Below are positions 36,908 to 45,629 of a DNA stretch of 45,671 bases, one piece after another (within the stretch, counting starts at the first letter, position 1; every line of letters begins with the position of its first letter). This DNA comes from Deltaproteobacteria bacterium (lineage in GTDB: Bacteria > Myxococcota_A > Polyangia > Polyangiales > Houyiibacteriaceae). The stretch is taken from assembly GCA_013151775.1 (NCBI GenBank), contig JAADHO010000367.1, forward strand, positions 1 through 45,671, read 5' to 3'. A program made the translations under genes and the position numbers. The notes beneath the pieces are model-generated. The model ran no database searches, had not been told where the DNA came from, and saw only the letters and a list, made by a program, of their open reading frames with translations.

Positions 36908-38377
36908 ATGACAACCGAAAGCACACGAGACGAGCAACAGCCGGGGGACCCGGCGAAGATGGAAGAGACTCCCCGGCGGCCTGGGTCCGCACTGTACCTG
37001 ATCGCGGCCCTGAGTCGACTCCTCCCAGCGGGGATGAAGGGGGAGAGCCACAGCGCCGTCCTGCGGCGAGCGCGCGCCAGCGACTCCACATCCCCCGAGA
37101 AGCTCGAGAGCGCGGTTGCCGAGCTGCTGATGGCGCTGCCCGTGCCAGCCCAACTGCCGCCCCAGCTTCATGCGCACCGTGACGCCGCGTCCTCGTTCCT
37201 CCGAGCGAAGGACTACGGCAAGGGAGACTACGTCCGCCTCGTCGTGCAGGAGCTCACGCGCTGGGACCGAGAATGCGCCGACTTTCCGGGCCGAGCGATT
37301 CCCGCTCCGGAGTCCTGGTGGTCGTACGCCTACATCGCGGCGCTCGACCTCGGCGTCCGCTGGGCTGCGCTCGATGTTCTCCTTCAGCGCGAGCGCGAGC
37401 AAGCGGCGCTGACCTTCGTGCCTTTCGCGACCTTCGGCGATGTGCTCCGAACCCAGCTCGCTCGCATCGGTCGGACGGAGGAGGGACTTTTGGGATTTCT
37501 CGAGGTCGGGAACGTCGGCGAACCAGACGCCTACCCAGACCTCATCGATGAGTCGACCTTGCGGAAGTGGGTCACAGGCCGTGGCAGACCTGACGCGCAG
37601 TCGCTCGTGCAGTTGGGCCGTGCATTTACCAAAATGGCTCCGCTGGGTCGGAAGGACGCTCTCACCGGTGGAGACTCGGTGCACTTGGCCCTCTTCGTGG
37701 CCTGCTTGACGGACGCGGCCCGACTGCGTGCGCCCCAGCGCGTCGCGGAGTTGGAGCGGCGATTCCATGTCGCGCGAGAAGCCGCGAGGGGAGTGATCCC
37801 TGGGATCTTGAACGCCCCGAGTCGAGCCTATCTCGGCGACGAGGGTCGGGATCGCATCCTGGTGGAGATGGTGCTGGAGGGGACGGCGAACCTGTTGGGC
37901 ACGCTTTGCCTCCAGGCCCTGAGTCAGGATGGCAACCTCGGTCCACTCGCGGGTGAGTTCGGATGCATGATGGGCTACTGGCAGCCGGCCATCCTCGCGG
38001 TCGCACGCACCGAATTTGGGATTGAGGCGCGGCCAGGCGAAGCACCTGAGCACGAAGAGGCCGAGGACCTCATGTCGAGAGCGATGAAGCGCGCCGCGTC
38101 CGCGAAGCTGGGCAATCACGATCCGGAAGTGAAGGCCTTGCGCAGGGATGCGCTGGGGATCATCGAGAGCTTGATCGAAACCAGCGAAGCGCCCCCATGG
38201 ATCCACTACCTGGAGGCGTACTTCTTGCGGAAGGCGCTCGGGCAGCCCGGTGCACGCTACGCAAAGATCGTCCGCAAGCTCCGTGGAATCGACGTCGCGG
38301 ACAGGGACGCATGCGGCGGCTACACGTGGGCCCAACTCGCCTTCATCGACTTCCGCCTGGATGGGCAGGCTTCCTGA
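36908..38377 (+). CDS. Unknown protein with an internal HTH-like segment, partner of the helicase
   Basis: A 489-residue protein from ATG 36908, supported by GAGGT 4 bases upstream. The upstream extension of the frame is basic and shadow-like. Residues ~211-235 (LIDESTLRKWVTGRGRPDAQ, then SLVQLGRAF) read like an XRE-type helix-turn-helix in the middle of the chain. Elsewhere it is helical with no visible enzymatic motif. The stop and the next gene's start share bases (TGATG), so translation of the helicase is coupled to this protein and the two are almost certainly functional partners. I do not recognise the family. By inference it could be the recognition or control subunit of a two-gene helicase system. 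Confidence 0.8.
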   Translation: MTTESTRDEQQPGDPAKMEETPRRPGSALYLIAALSRLLPAGMKGESHSAVLRRARASDSTSPEKLESAVAELLMALPVPAQLPPQLHAHRDAASSFLRAKDYGKGDYVRLVVQELTRWDRECADFPGRAIPAPESWWSYAYIAALDLGVRWAALDVLLQREREQAALTFVPFATFGDVLRTQLARIGRTEEGLLGFLEVGNVGEPDAYPDLIDESTLRKWVTGRGRPDAQSLVQLGRAFTKMAPLGRKDALTGGDSVHLALFVACLTDAARLRAPQRVAELERRFHVAREAARGVIPGILNAPSRAYLGDEGRDRILVEMVLEGTANLLGTLCLQALSQDGNLGPLAGEFGCMMGYWQPAILAVARTEFGIEARPGEAPEHEEAEDLMSRAMKRAASAKLGNHDPEVKALRRDALGIIESLIETSEAPPWIHYLEAYFLRKALGQPGARYAKIVRKLRGIDVADRDACGGYTWAQLAFIDFRLDGQAS

Positions 38378-41300
38378 TGGGCATCACCACCGAAGAGATA
38401 GCCGATGAATGCGGCGTCCGGCTCACCATCGTGAAGAACTTTCTGCGCGACCACGGTTTCAGCAGCGACTCCCGGCACTTCAGAGGTTCGGGCACATCGC
38501 TTCGACGCAAAGAGATTCGAGCCATCCGCAAAGCCCATGAGAGTGGGGAGTTGAGGGATAGTCCAGTCGAGCAGCACGAGCGCACGGCCACTGTCGCAGA
38601 GGACCTGCAGGTCGACAGTCTGGACCTCCGGGATCTGCCGGGAGTCACGCCGGCCGACGGCCGCCTGGCACCTAGAGGCGCCACTGAGTTTCCGGTCTAC
38701 GTTCACACCGAGCTGTGGGATGAGCTCACCGACACCACGACGCCCAAGCCGATACGAAAGGCGTTCACGCGGCGCGCGCAGGAGGTGATGGCCTACGGAA
38801 AGGCCACGCGAACCAAGGGCGTGTGCGGGCGCAACGCAGGCTTCACTCGCGTTCCCTTGGGCGGCAACTCCGGAGCTCACTACTATCTGTGGCAGCTCGA
38901 GGCAGGCGGGCGTGCCGGCGGCGCCAAGGTTGATGACATACTCGGCGGGTTTCCGCCGCGCGCTCGCTTCCTCCGGATCATTCGCCATCACGACGGTCAC
39001 CGCGTGCTTCCGCCGGGGAACCCAAGCGACTACACCAAGCTGCTCCCGGAACAGACTCACATCGCCGACGAGCAGGCCGGACTGATCGAACCGCTGGTGG
39101 CGGACCAGGCGCAGATCGCCGGCGACTCATCGAGAATCCGACTCATCAAGGGCCAACCGGGCTCCGGAAAGACGACGAGTCTGCTCGCCTCCACCATGAC
39201 CCTGCGTGGCAAGGCCCTGTATCTCACGTGGAGCGATCACTTGGCGGAGCAGGCGCGTCGCTGGTTCGCTGTCTTTGCGCCCGCCGACCTCGACATCACA
39301 GTGTGGACGTTCTCGCAGTTCGTAGCGGCCGTGGATGCGAGCGGCCGGTTCTCCGTCAGCCCAAGCTCGGCGGTCGCCACGGACCTCCTTCGCCGGCGCC
39401 TGGATCCCCTGGGCAAGAAGCTGGGGCCATGGCGTCGTGGCGGCCGGCTGATGGTCGAGGAGTTGAAGGCTGAGCTGCGGGCCCACTACGTCGGAAACGC
39501 CCTGCCAGTGGCGTTCCGAGGTCGCCGGGCGAGCTGTACGCCCCACATGCACGAAGAAGACTATCTCTCCTCTCGCGAGGCGTTGGGCGCCGCTGCCAAG
39601 AGTGCGCATCTGGCGGCTCGAGCACTGAGCGACGACGACCTCTTCGCCCTATTCCCCGAGCCCGTCGCCGCGTTCGAGCGCGCCTTGGCGCTGACGACGG
39701 GTGCACTCCAGCTGGATGCGGACACGTTCGACTTCGAGTGGTTCATGGTCGACGAGGTGCAAGACCTCACGCTGGCCGAACAGTGGTTGCTGGTCGATGT
39801 CGCCGCGCGATGCGGGATACAAGCTGGGGTGCGCCCGGGCGTGATCGTCGCAGGCGACGAAGCGCAAACGGTCCGCCCGACGGCGTTTCAGTGGGGTGAG
39901 CTGAAGGACCTGCTCTACCGTCGGTTGGATGCGAGGCCGGGGGAAGGACACGAGCACGAGCTGCTCGCGAACCTGCGGTCTCCTGGTGAGATCGCCTCGG
40001 TTGTCCACCGAGCCAGGCGCTCGCTCTACGGACTGCTCGACAAGAGCCAGCGGCCACGCGGACGCGTGGAAGAGTCCCCAGCCGATGCCACCGTGGGCCG
40101 AGTTCTGCAGGTCGCGACTGCGGGCAAGGATTGCCTGCGGCAGCTCCTGATGATGTTTGCGGACCTGGCGGGCGAAACGGCGTTGGTCTACCCGGGCACG
40201 ACTGTGCCCGAGTGGGTCGCGGCGTCGGCGGAGGAGGTCGGGGCCGTGGTGTGGACTGCCGACATGGCCAAGGGTCTCGAGTTCCGGGCAGTCGCAGTGC
40301 TCGGAGTCGATGAGACACTGGCAGACATCCGCAGCCTCGCATCGGATGCGGAGGCGAGCGCGCTCTCCGGCGAGCTCGCGCGTTCTGCGATCGATAGGCT
40401 TCTCGTCGCGCTGAGCCGCTCGACGGAGACGCTCGTCCTGCTGGCGGACGACTGGCAGGAGGCGGAACTCGCTCTCGTGGGACCCCTGCTCGACGACGAA
40501 GGACCGGGACGCCACGACGACGAGCGGGCAGATCCCGCCGAGGACGAGAGTCGTCTTGGCGTCGTGGCAATCGACGAGCTGCGCGAGCTGCTCGAGGCAG
40601 ATGCGGCCGACATACGCGAGCGCATCGAGTCGTTGGTGGAACAAGCCGAACAGCTCTTCGCGCGCGCCAGCTACGACGAGGCCGTCCGCCTCGCAGAGAA
40701 GGCAACTCGGCTGCTGGGCAGGCCAGGTCGACCTGGCAGCGCGCGGCAGGAGCTGCGAGAAGCAGCGCGGCGCACATTCGGGCGCTGCCTGGCAGCGCGA
40801 GGCATCGAGGCAGCGGTCCGGGACGACCTGCGCAACGCCTCTCGTTGTTTTCGACTGGCGGGCATGGACGTCGCCCATCGCGCATTGCGCGAAGCGAACG
40901 CAGCGCTCTTCGACGCAGAAGGCAGCCTGGAATCCAGCCGGGCGCTCGGCAAGCTCGCTGCCGAACTCTCGGACCTGAACTTGCATGAACCGACCCTCCT
41001 CGCGCTGCTGCTGCCAGCGCTGGTGCGCAAGGCGGAGGCTCTCGCCAGCGCCAGCTTCGTTCCGAAGACTCGCAAGCAACAGAAGGCCCTGCTCGGCGCG
41101 ATGGACGCGCTGGCTTCGCAAGCCCCATCGAACACCGAAGCGCTGAGGAGTGCTCACGACGACGTGCTTCAGAACATCATCCACAGCCTGGCTTTCAACC
41201 AGGCACGAGAGCAGGAGTACGCCGAACTGCGCGGCCCCCTCGGTGACCGCAAGGAGCTACTCAGGCTCGACGCCCGCCGGGCCGAGAGCTTCGACCGTCC

Positions 41301-41550
41301 AGAAGAGGCGGCTCAGCTGTGGGTGAAGCTTGGCGACATGGACGCGGCGCTCCGCTGTTACCGAAAGAGCGGCGACCTCGAAGCATCGGCGGCGTTTGCC
41401 AAGCACACAGGCGCAGTGGACGCGAAGGTGCTCCGCTGGGGCGCCGACCTGGCGAGACTGATCGAGGCGCGCCCGAGCGGATCGCTGGAGCCCGAGGAGC
41501 AGGAGGCTTTGCGCACGCTGCTCGATGGGACGCTCGGTGTGGAGACGTGA
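38377..41550 (+). CDS. UvrD-like helicase with N-terminal HTH and RelE-like region
   Basis: A 1057-residue protein starting at the ATG within TGATG; longer in-frame starts lie inside the upstream gene. Residues 1-~55 (ITTEEIADECGVRLTIVKNF) look like a helix-turn-helix. Residues ~105-212 (VYVHTELWDELTD, KAFTRRAQEVMAYG, RARFLRIIRHHDGHRVL) have the strand-helix order of a RelE/ParE-like fold. Helicase motifs follow: GQPGSGKT at 259-266, VDEVQDLT near 455, ANLRSPGE (motif IV), DMAKGLEFRAV (motif V) and LLVALSRSTETLVL (motif VI). The C-terminal ~300 residues are helical repeats rich in A, L, E and R (YDEAVRLAEKATRLLG), TPR-like. It is likely an ATP-driven nucleic-acid motor. The added N- and C-terminal domains and the coupled partner suggest a dedicated defence or regulatory role rather than housekeeping repair. 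Confidence 0.87.
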   Translation: MGITTEEIADECGVRLTIVKNFLRDHGFSSDSRHFRGSGTSLRRKEIRAIRKAHESGELRDSPVEQHERTATVAEDLQVDSLDLRDLPGVTPADGRLAPRGATEFPVYVHTELWDELTDTTTPKPIRKAFTRRAQEVMAYGKATRTKGVCGRNAGFTRVPLGGNSGAHYYLWQLEAGGRAGGAKVDDILGGFPPRARFLRIIRHHDGHRVLPPGNPSDYTKLLPEQTHIADEQAGLIEPLVADQAQIAGDSSRIRLIKGQPGSGKTTSLLASTMTLRGKALYLTWSDHLAEQARRWFAVFAPADLDITVWTFSQFVAAVDASGRFSVSPSSAVATDLLRRRLDPLGKKLGPWRRGGRLMVEELKAELRAHYVGNALPVAFRGRRASCTPHMHEEDYLSSREALGAAAKSAHLAARALSDDDLFALFPEPVAAFERALALTTGALQLDADTFDFEWFMVDEVQDLTLAEQWLLVDVAARCGIQAGVRPGVIVAGDEAQTVRPTAFQWGELKDLLYRRLDARPGEGHEHELLANLRSPGEIASVVHRARRSLYGLLDKSQRPRGRVEESPADATVGRVLQVATAGKDCLRQLLMMFADLAGETALVYPGTTVPEWVAASAEEVGAVVWTADMAKGLEFRAVAVLGVDETLADIRSLASDAEASALSGELARSAIDRLLVALSRSTETLVLLADDWQEAELALVGPLLDDEGPGRHDDERADPAEDESRLGVVAIDELRELLEADAADIRERIESLVEQAEQLFARASYDEAVRLAEKATRLLGRPGRPGSARQELREAARRTFGRCLAARGIEAAVRDDLRNASRCFRLAGMDVAHRALREANAALFDAEGSLESSRALGKLAAELSDLNLHEPTLLALLLPALVRKAEALASASFVPKTRKQQKALLGAMDALASQAPSNTEALRSAHDDVLQNIIHSLAFNQAREQEYAELRGPLGDRKELLRLDARRAESFDRPEEAAQLWVKLGDMDAALRCYRKSGDLEASAAFAKHTGAVDAKVLRWGADLARLIEARPSGSLEPEEQEALRTLLDGTLGVET

Positions 41551-41774
41551 CGGCTGGCGGGGTGAGCGCGGGATGCCCGGATGCGCGGTTACATGCGAAG
41601 GCATCGCGCGCGATGCGCGCTTGGAGCGTGGACGGCGATGACTGACGAGGTGGACCACAACACAGGCGCTGGTGCCTAGGATGAGCGTGCAAGCGCCGCC
41701 GACCGCTGCTGATCTGCCCGCTCAAGTGCGGAGACGGTACCCGCTGAAGGCCGCCCATAGGCGCGTGGGCACCC

Positions 41775-42126
41775 TCACGCGTCGCCGTTCGCCCCAGACG
41801 CCCCCCCGGCGCGCGCCCGGCGGACCACGGCAAGGCGCAGCTGGGTGTAGTCCAGTTCCGCAGGAGCGCCGTCGGCCAGGTACACCATCAGGGGCTTGAG
41901 TCTCCCTTCGAGTTCGCCGACCCAGCACTCTGCGATGGCCGCGTCAATGTGTGAGGCGATCCACTCCTGCACGCTTGGATTCTCGAAGACGTTGGGGTTG
42001 TAGGGGATAGAGGGATGCTCTCCGAGCAGGGTCGCGAACGTCCATCCCTCGGGTAGCACAGCCGGATTCCACAAGGTCAGACGATCGCGACAGACGCAGA
42101 TCTGGATTCTCTGCGGAGGGGTAGTG
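41775..42126 (-). pseudogene. Fragment resembling HATPase_c_4 of AlbA_2/RecG-like regulators
   Basis: Immediately after the DUF1016 stop the - strand frame reads RIQICVCRDRLTLWNPAVLP and, shortly after, GEHPSIPYNPNV. This follows the HATPase_c_4 pattern found C-terminal in AlbA_2-type ATP-binding regulators (a D/E-rich strand, NPG-LP, then H-S-x-x-RNP). The usual upstream AlbA_2 and downstream winged-helix parts are missing, and the remaining ~60 residues are unrelated, so I read this as a gene remnant joined to the end of the nuclease gene. An intact small gene is less likely because a start would have to lie within the nuclease coding region. Confidence 0.45.
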
Positions 42127-43308
42127 TCATCGCTTGGTCCCCTCGTTGGGACCAAGTTCGAGCCGCCTCCGCTCGCGCGCGAGCTCACGCTGCAGCTCCT
42201 CCTCGCTGGGGAGGTGGGTCAGGTACTTGGCGGCGAAGAGCTGCTCGTGCCCATGCAGAATCGAGTACCGGGCCACGGCCTCGTTCTTCTCGGCGCAGAG
42301 GATGAGGCCAATGGTCGGGTTGTCATCGTGTCGTCGATGCTGGTCATCGAAGAGTCGGACGTAGCTGTCCATTTGGCCGACATCCTGGTGGGCAAGCTTG
42401 CCGAGCTTGAGGTCGACGAGCAGGTGACACTTGAGGATGACGTTGTAGAACACGAGGTCGACATAGAAGCACTCGTCGTCGAAGCTCAACCTCTGCTGCC
42501 GAGCGATGAACGCAAAGCCCTTACCGAGCTCCAGCAGGAAATGCTGCAGCTTATCGAGGATGGCAGTCTCGAGGTCGCGCTCGCGAAGTTGGTGCGCCTC
42601 AGGCAGGTCGAGGAAATCCAGGACATAGGGCTGCTTGATGGCGTCGATGGGGCGTTCCAGCACCTGCCCACGGGCGGCGAGTTCCATGGTGCCCGCCTTG
42701 TCACGGCTCTTGAGCAGCCGCGCAAAGAGCTGGGTGTGAATCTGCCGTTCGAGGTGCTTCACCGACCATCCCTCGCGCTCCGCCTCGATCTCATAGAAGC
42801 GCCGCGCCGCCTCGTGCTCGACGTTCATCAACGCGCGGTAGTGGGCCCAGCCGAGCGCTGGCGAGAAGCCCGCTAGGGCGTCGGGCGAGGTCGCGCGCTC
42901 GAGGTCCTCCAAGATGCCACCTTGGATGTGGCGAATCTCGGATCCGCGATTCGGGTACGCGAGGTAGAACGTCCGGAAGTAGCGCAGGTTCGTTGTGGAG
43001 AAGCCCCGGCCGAGGCGCTCGCCGAGACGCTCCGAAAGCTCCTCGATGAGCTTCTTCCCATAGCTCGCGCGCGCATCGCCACCCTGCTGGTGCTCAACAA
43101 TCGCGCGACCGATGTGCCAGTAGGCGAGCACCAGCTCGCTGTTGACGGCCCGGACGGCGCGTGCCCGCGCCTGTTCCAGAAGCTCGACGATCCGGTCGAG
43201 CAACACGGTCACGGAGTCACCGTCGCCGGCTCGTCGCACCGCGGAAGCGTCCTTCTCTTTCGGTGCCTGGGCTCGGCCCCGGCGCGAGGAGGTCTTCCTC
43301 TTCGTCAC
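42127..43308 (-). CDS. YhcG/DUF1016-family PD-(D/E)xK nuclease (intact copy)
   Basis: A 393-residue protein, GTG start at 43308 with GGAGGT 4 bases upstream. The N-terminal DUF1016_N part shows VNSELVLAYWHIGRAIVEHQ and YGKKLIEELSERL; LRYFRTFYLAYP follows. The C-terminal half has the nuclease core: DECFYVDLVFYNVILKCHLL, LKLGKLAHQDVGQMDSYV, then IGLILCAEK. D-x(n)-D-L-K is consistent with the family's PD-(D/E)xK fold. YhcG-type proteins are common beside restriction-modification and mobile elements and are thought to bind or cut DNA or branched intermediates. The exact role is unsettled. A second, broken copy on the same strand lies ~1 kb upstream, on the other side of the tRNA-Gly scar and recombinase remnant. 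Confidence 0.9.
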   Translation of the reverse strand: MTKRKTSSRRGRAQAPKEKDASAVRRAGDGDSVTVLLDRIVELLEQARARAVRAVNSELVLAYWHIGRAIVEHQQGGDARASYGKKLIEELSERLGERLGRGFSTTNLRYFRTFYLAYPNRGSEIRHIQGGILEDLERATSPDALAGFSPALGWAHYRALMNVEHEAARRFYEIEAEREGWSVKHLERQIHTQLFARLLKSRDKAGTMELAARGQVLERPIDAIKQPYVLDFLDLPEAHQLRERDLETAILDKLQHFLLELGKGFAFIARQQRLSFDDECFYVDLVFYNVILKCHLLVDLKLGKLAHQDVGQMDSYVRLFDDQHRRHDDNPTIGLILCAEKNEAVARYSILHGHEQLFAAKYLTHLPSEEELQRELARERRRLELGPNEGTKR

Positions 43309-43837
43309 TTTGACCTCCAGGGTGACTCGAGCGGTGAGGCGGTGGACGTCGTGGGCGGACGCTGCCGTGGCGCGGACACCCGCTTCAGGCGAGTGCTCTC
43401 TGGATCTGCGGCGGTGTGGTACGGCTCGCCTGTGTCAATTCCCCACAGGTCGCGACCCAAGCTTTCCAGCCCGCATACTCGCGTGTAACCCCCGCGGGTT
43501 TCCGGCTCCCCGCTCATGCTCTGGCATCCGCGAAGCGGCGCAAAGGCGCAACGAGCTTGGCAAGGGGCGTTGCCTGGACTTCATGTGTGTCGAGTTCCCT
43601 CAATCTCATCTCCAGTCCTATCGTGCCCGGTGGCGGAGTTCTTCGGCCTTCACTTCGCAAGGTCCCGATTCACGCGACCTTACTCCGCGTGCCAATCGAG
43701 GTGAAGGCCTTGGACGCACCGTCATCTCCGCGCGTCCACCTTGGCCGGCCCCGTGAGTACCCGTACGTGCTCGTGGGTACCTGTACTCGCATTGTGTATT
43801 GTGAATGATTCCAACACATTAACGAGTATTCACGGAA
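43309..43837. other. Non-coding stretch before the tRNA scar
   Basis: A 529-base stretch between the intact DUF1016 gene and the tRNA-Gly fragment. Open frames on both strands are short and Arg/Ser/Pro-rich, and none has a convincing start. I see no known gene remnant in it. It would be the terminal segment of the integrated element if the tRNA scar is its right attachment site. Confidence 0.45.
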
Positions 43838-43883
<46 letters not shown>

Positions 43884-43890
43884 AGAGACC

Positions 43891-44244
43891 CTAGTGATTA
43901 CGGCTGGTTACGAGGATGCCCTCGCCGGCTGTTTTCGCGTCTTGGGCGCAACCTTCCACCAAACCTTCCACTTTTTCCTCGCCAGCCTTCTCGATGGCGG
44001 CGATCACGCTCTCGACCGCCGCCTTCTTCTCCGACGCCTCGACGTGCGAGTAGTGCTCCGTCATGGCCTCCGTGACGTGCCCCGTCATGGCGCGCACGAC
44101 TTCACCCGTCGTGACCTGCCGAGCCAGGTTGTTGAAGGTGCGGCGAAAGCCATGCGTGGTGTGCCGGCGCTCGATGCCGACCGCCTCGAGGAGCTTGGTG
44201 AGGTCAGGCTCTGCGGTCCGGAAGGTGCTTCGTGAAGTGCTCAT
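43891..44244 (-). pseudogene. Tyrosine recombinase (phage-type integrase), C-terminal remnant
   Basis: A 117-residue frame holding only the C-terminal catalytic box. TTHGFRRTFNNLAR gives H31-x-x-R34, TGHVTEAM gives H56, and EHYSHVEASEKK gives the nucleophile Tyr65. The box I arginine, the core-binding domain and the N-terminal arm domain are missing. A full enzyme would be ~350-400 residues, so this is a truncated gene. It ends 8 bases from the tRNA-Gly fragment, the normal place for the integrase of a tRNA-targeting element. The first ~9 residues do not look like integrase, marking the break point near 44215. It cannot be an active recombinase alone. Confidence 0.8.
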
Positions 44245-45106
44245 CTCATCTGTCTCCTGGCGGCGTCGTTCTGGTGCTCACCCTCCATCCTCGTCAGCCG
44301 TCTCTCCGCGGGTGATGGTGTCATGTCTCTCCCCCTGGCCCAGGACCGAGTTCGAGTCGCCTGCGCTCCCGCGCGAGCTCGCGCTGGAGCTCCTCCTCGC
44401 TGGGGAGGTGGGTCAGGTACTTGGCCGCGAAGAGCTGCTCGTGCCCTCGCAGGATCGAGTAGCGCGCGATGGCGTCTTTTTTTTCGGCGCAGAGGATGAG
44501 GCCGATGGTCGGGTTGTCGTCCGCGCCGCGGCGCTGATCGTCAAAGAGCCGGACGTAGCTGTCCATCTGGCCCACGTCCTGGTGGGCGGGCTTGCCGAGC
44601 TTGAGGTCGACGAGCAGGTAGCACTTGAGGATCACGTTGTAGAACACGAGGTCGACGTAGAAGTGCTCGTCGTCGAAGCTCAGCCGCTTCTGCCGGGCGA
44701 TGAACGCGAAGCCCTTGCCGAGCTCCAGCAGGAAGTGCTGCAGCTTGTCGAGGATGGCGGTCTCGAGATCGCGCTCGCGGAGCTGGTGCGCCTCGGGCAG
44801 GTCGAGGAAGTCCAGCACATAGGGCTGCTTCATGGCGTCGATGGGGCGCTCCAGCACCTGCCCGCGGGCAGCGAGCTCCATGACCCCCGCCTTGTCTCGG
44901 CTCTTGAGCAGCCGGGCGAAGAGCTGGGTGTGGATCTGGCGTTCGAGGACGGGGACGCTCCAGCCCTCGCGCTCCGCTTCGATCTCGTAGAAGGCGCGCT
45001 CTGCCGAGCGTTTGACCTTGGTCAACGTCCGATAGTGTGTCCAGCTCAGGCGACTCGAGAAGCCATCGAGGCAGGCGTCCGGGCTTGCAGCGAGCGACAG
45101 CGCCTC

Positions 45107-45135
45107 GGAAACGTCACGGCCCTCGTGACGTTTCC
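45107..45135. repeat. Perfect 12-bp inverted repeat (hairpin 1) in the broken DUF1016 gene
   Basis: GGAAACGTCACG (45107-45118) and its exact complement CGTGACGTTTCC (45124-45135) flank a 5-base loop. It lies exactly where the DUF1016 coding sequence diverges from the intact copy and is absent from that copy. It shares the CGTCAC/GTGACG core with hairpin 2. Confidence 0.85.
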
Positions 45136-45150
45136 CTCCCGTCTCCGGCA

Positions 45151-45175
45151 ATTCGTCACGAGCCTCGTGACGAAT
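45151..45175. repeat. Perfect 12-bp inverted repeat (hairpin 2)
   Basis: ATTCGTCACGAG (45151-45162) and CTCGTGACGAAT (45164-45175) are exact complements separated by a single base. It starts 15 bases after hairpin 1, with which it shares the inner CGTCAC/GTGACG arms. Two related palindromes in tandem resemble a REP/BIME-type element inserted in or replacing coding sequence. Confidence 0.85.
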
Positions 45176-45479
45176 CGTCGCCGCGCGGTCCGAGCTGATC
45201 CCCATACGCCGCCCGGCGCGCCCCGCCCTGCTGGTGCTCGACGATCTCCCGGCCGATGTGCCAGTAGGCCAGCACGATCTGGCTGTTGACGGCCCGGACG
45301 GCGTGCGACCGAGCCTCCTCGAGGATGCCGGCGATCCGATCGAGCAGCGCGGACACCAACTCGCCCTCGCCGGCCGTCGCGTCTCGCACAGCGGGCGAGA
45401 CCTTCTCCTTCGACGCCTTCGCCCGGCCGGAGCGCTTGGAGGTCTTCTTCGTCACTTCGGCCTCCCGGTTGGTTCGAGG

Positions 45480-45629
45480 GCCGTTCTCCGCCAGGTCGAG
45501 CTGCCGGCCGATCTCGCCCCACTGGGCGTCGATGCCCACGGCGAAGGCCTCGATGCCACGCTCGGGGACGAGGCCCTTGCGAAGCTGCTCGAAGATGTGC
45601 GCGATATCGCGTGGCGTGGGCGTGCTCAT
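45480..45629 (-). pseudogene. N-terminal fragment of a DUF2791-type (BREX-associated) ATPase
   Basis: From an ATG at 45629 about 50 residues read RDIAHIFEQLRKGLVPERGI then EAFAVGIDAQWGEI, the characteristic opening of DUF2791 ATP-binding proteins (LR-x-G-x-VP-x-x-G-x-x-x-x-AVG), a family that includes BREX-linked ATPases such as BrxD. Where the P-loop should follow (after LDLAENG) the frame instead runs into the ribosome site and start of the DUF1016 gene. Only the first exon-sized piece of the ATPase survives, apparently cut by arrival of the nuclease gene. The rest is not in the window. Confidence 0.55.

Larger units (their letters stand above)
44321..45455 (-). pseudogene. Second DUF1016/YhcG copy, disrupted
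   Basis: A GTG at 45455 with GGAGG 5 bases upstream begins a DUF1016 N-terminus very similar to the intact copy (VNSQIVLAYWHIGREIVEHQ), which runs out of frame after AAYGDQLG. The C-terminal nuclease half resumes in another frame from ~45205 (FYVDLVFYNVILKCYLLVDL onward, nearly identical to the intact copy). The ~50 residues that should join the halves (the LRYFRTFYLAYP region) are missing, replaced by a short segment carrying two long palindromes. A shorter C-terminal protein could still be made from an internal ATG at 45205, so residual function is possible. The intact and broken copies lie in direct orientation around the tRNA scar. Confidence 0.78.

Noticed and set aside
39649-41184. Long - strand open frames opposite the UvrD-like helicase
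   Set aside because: Arg/Pro/Gln-rich shadows of a + strand gene that carries all helicase motifs.
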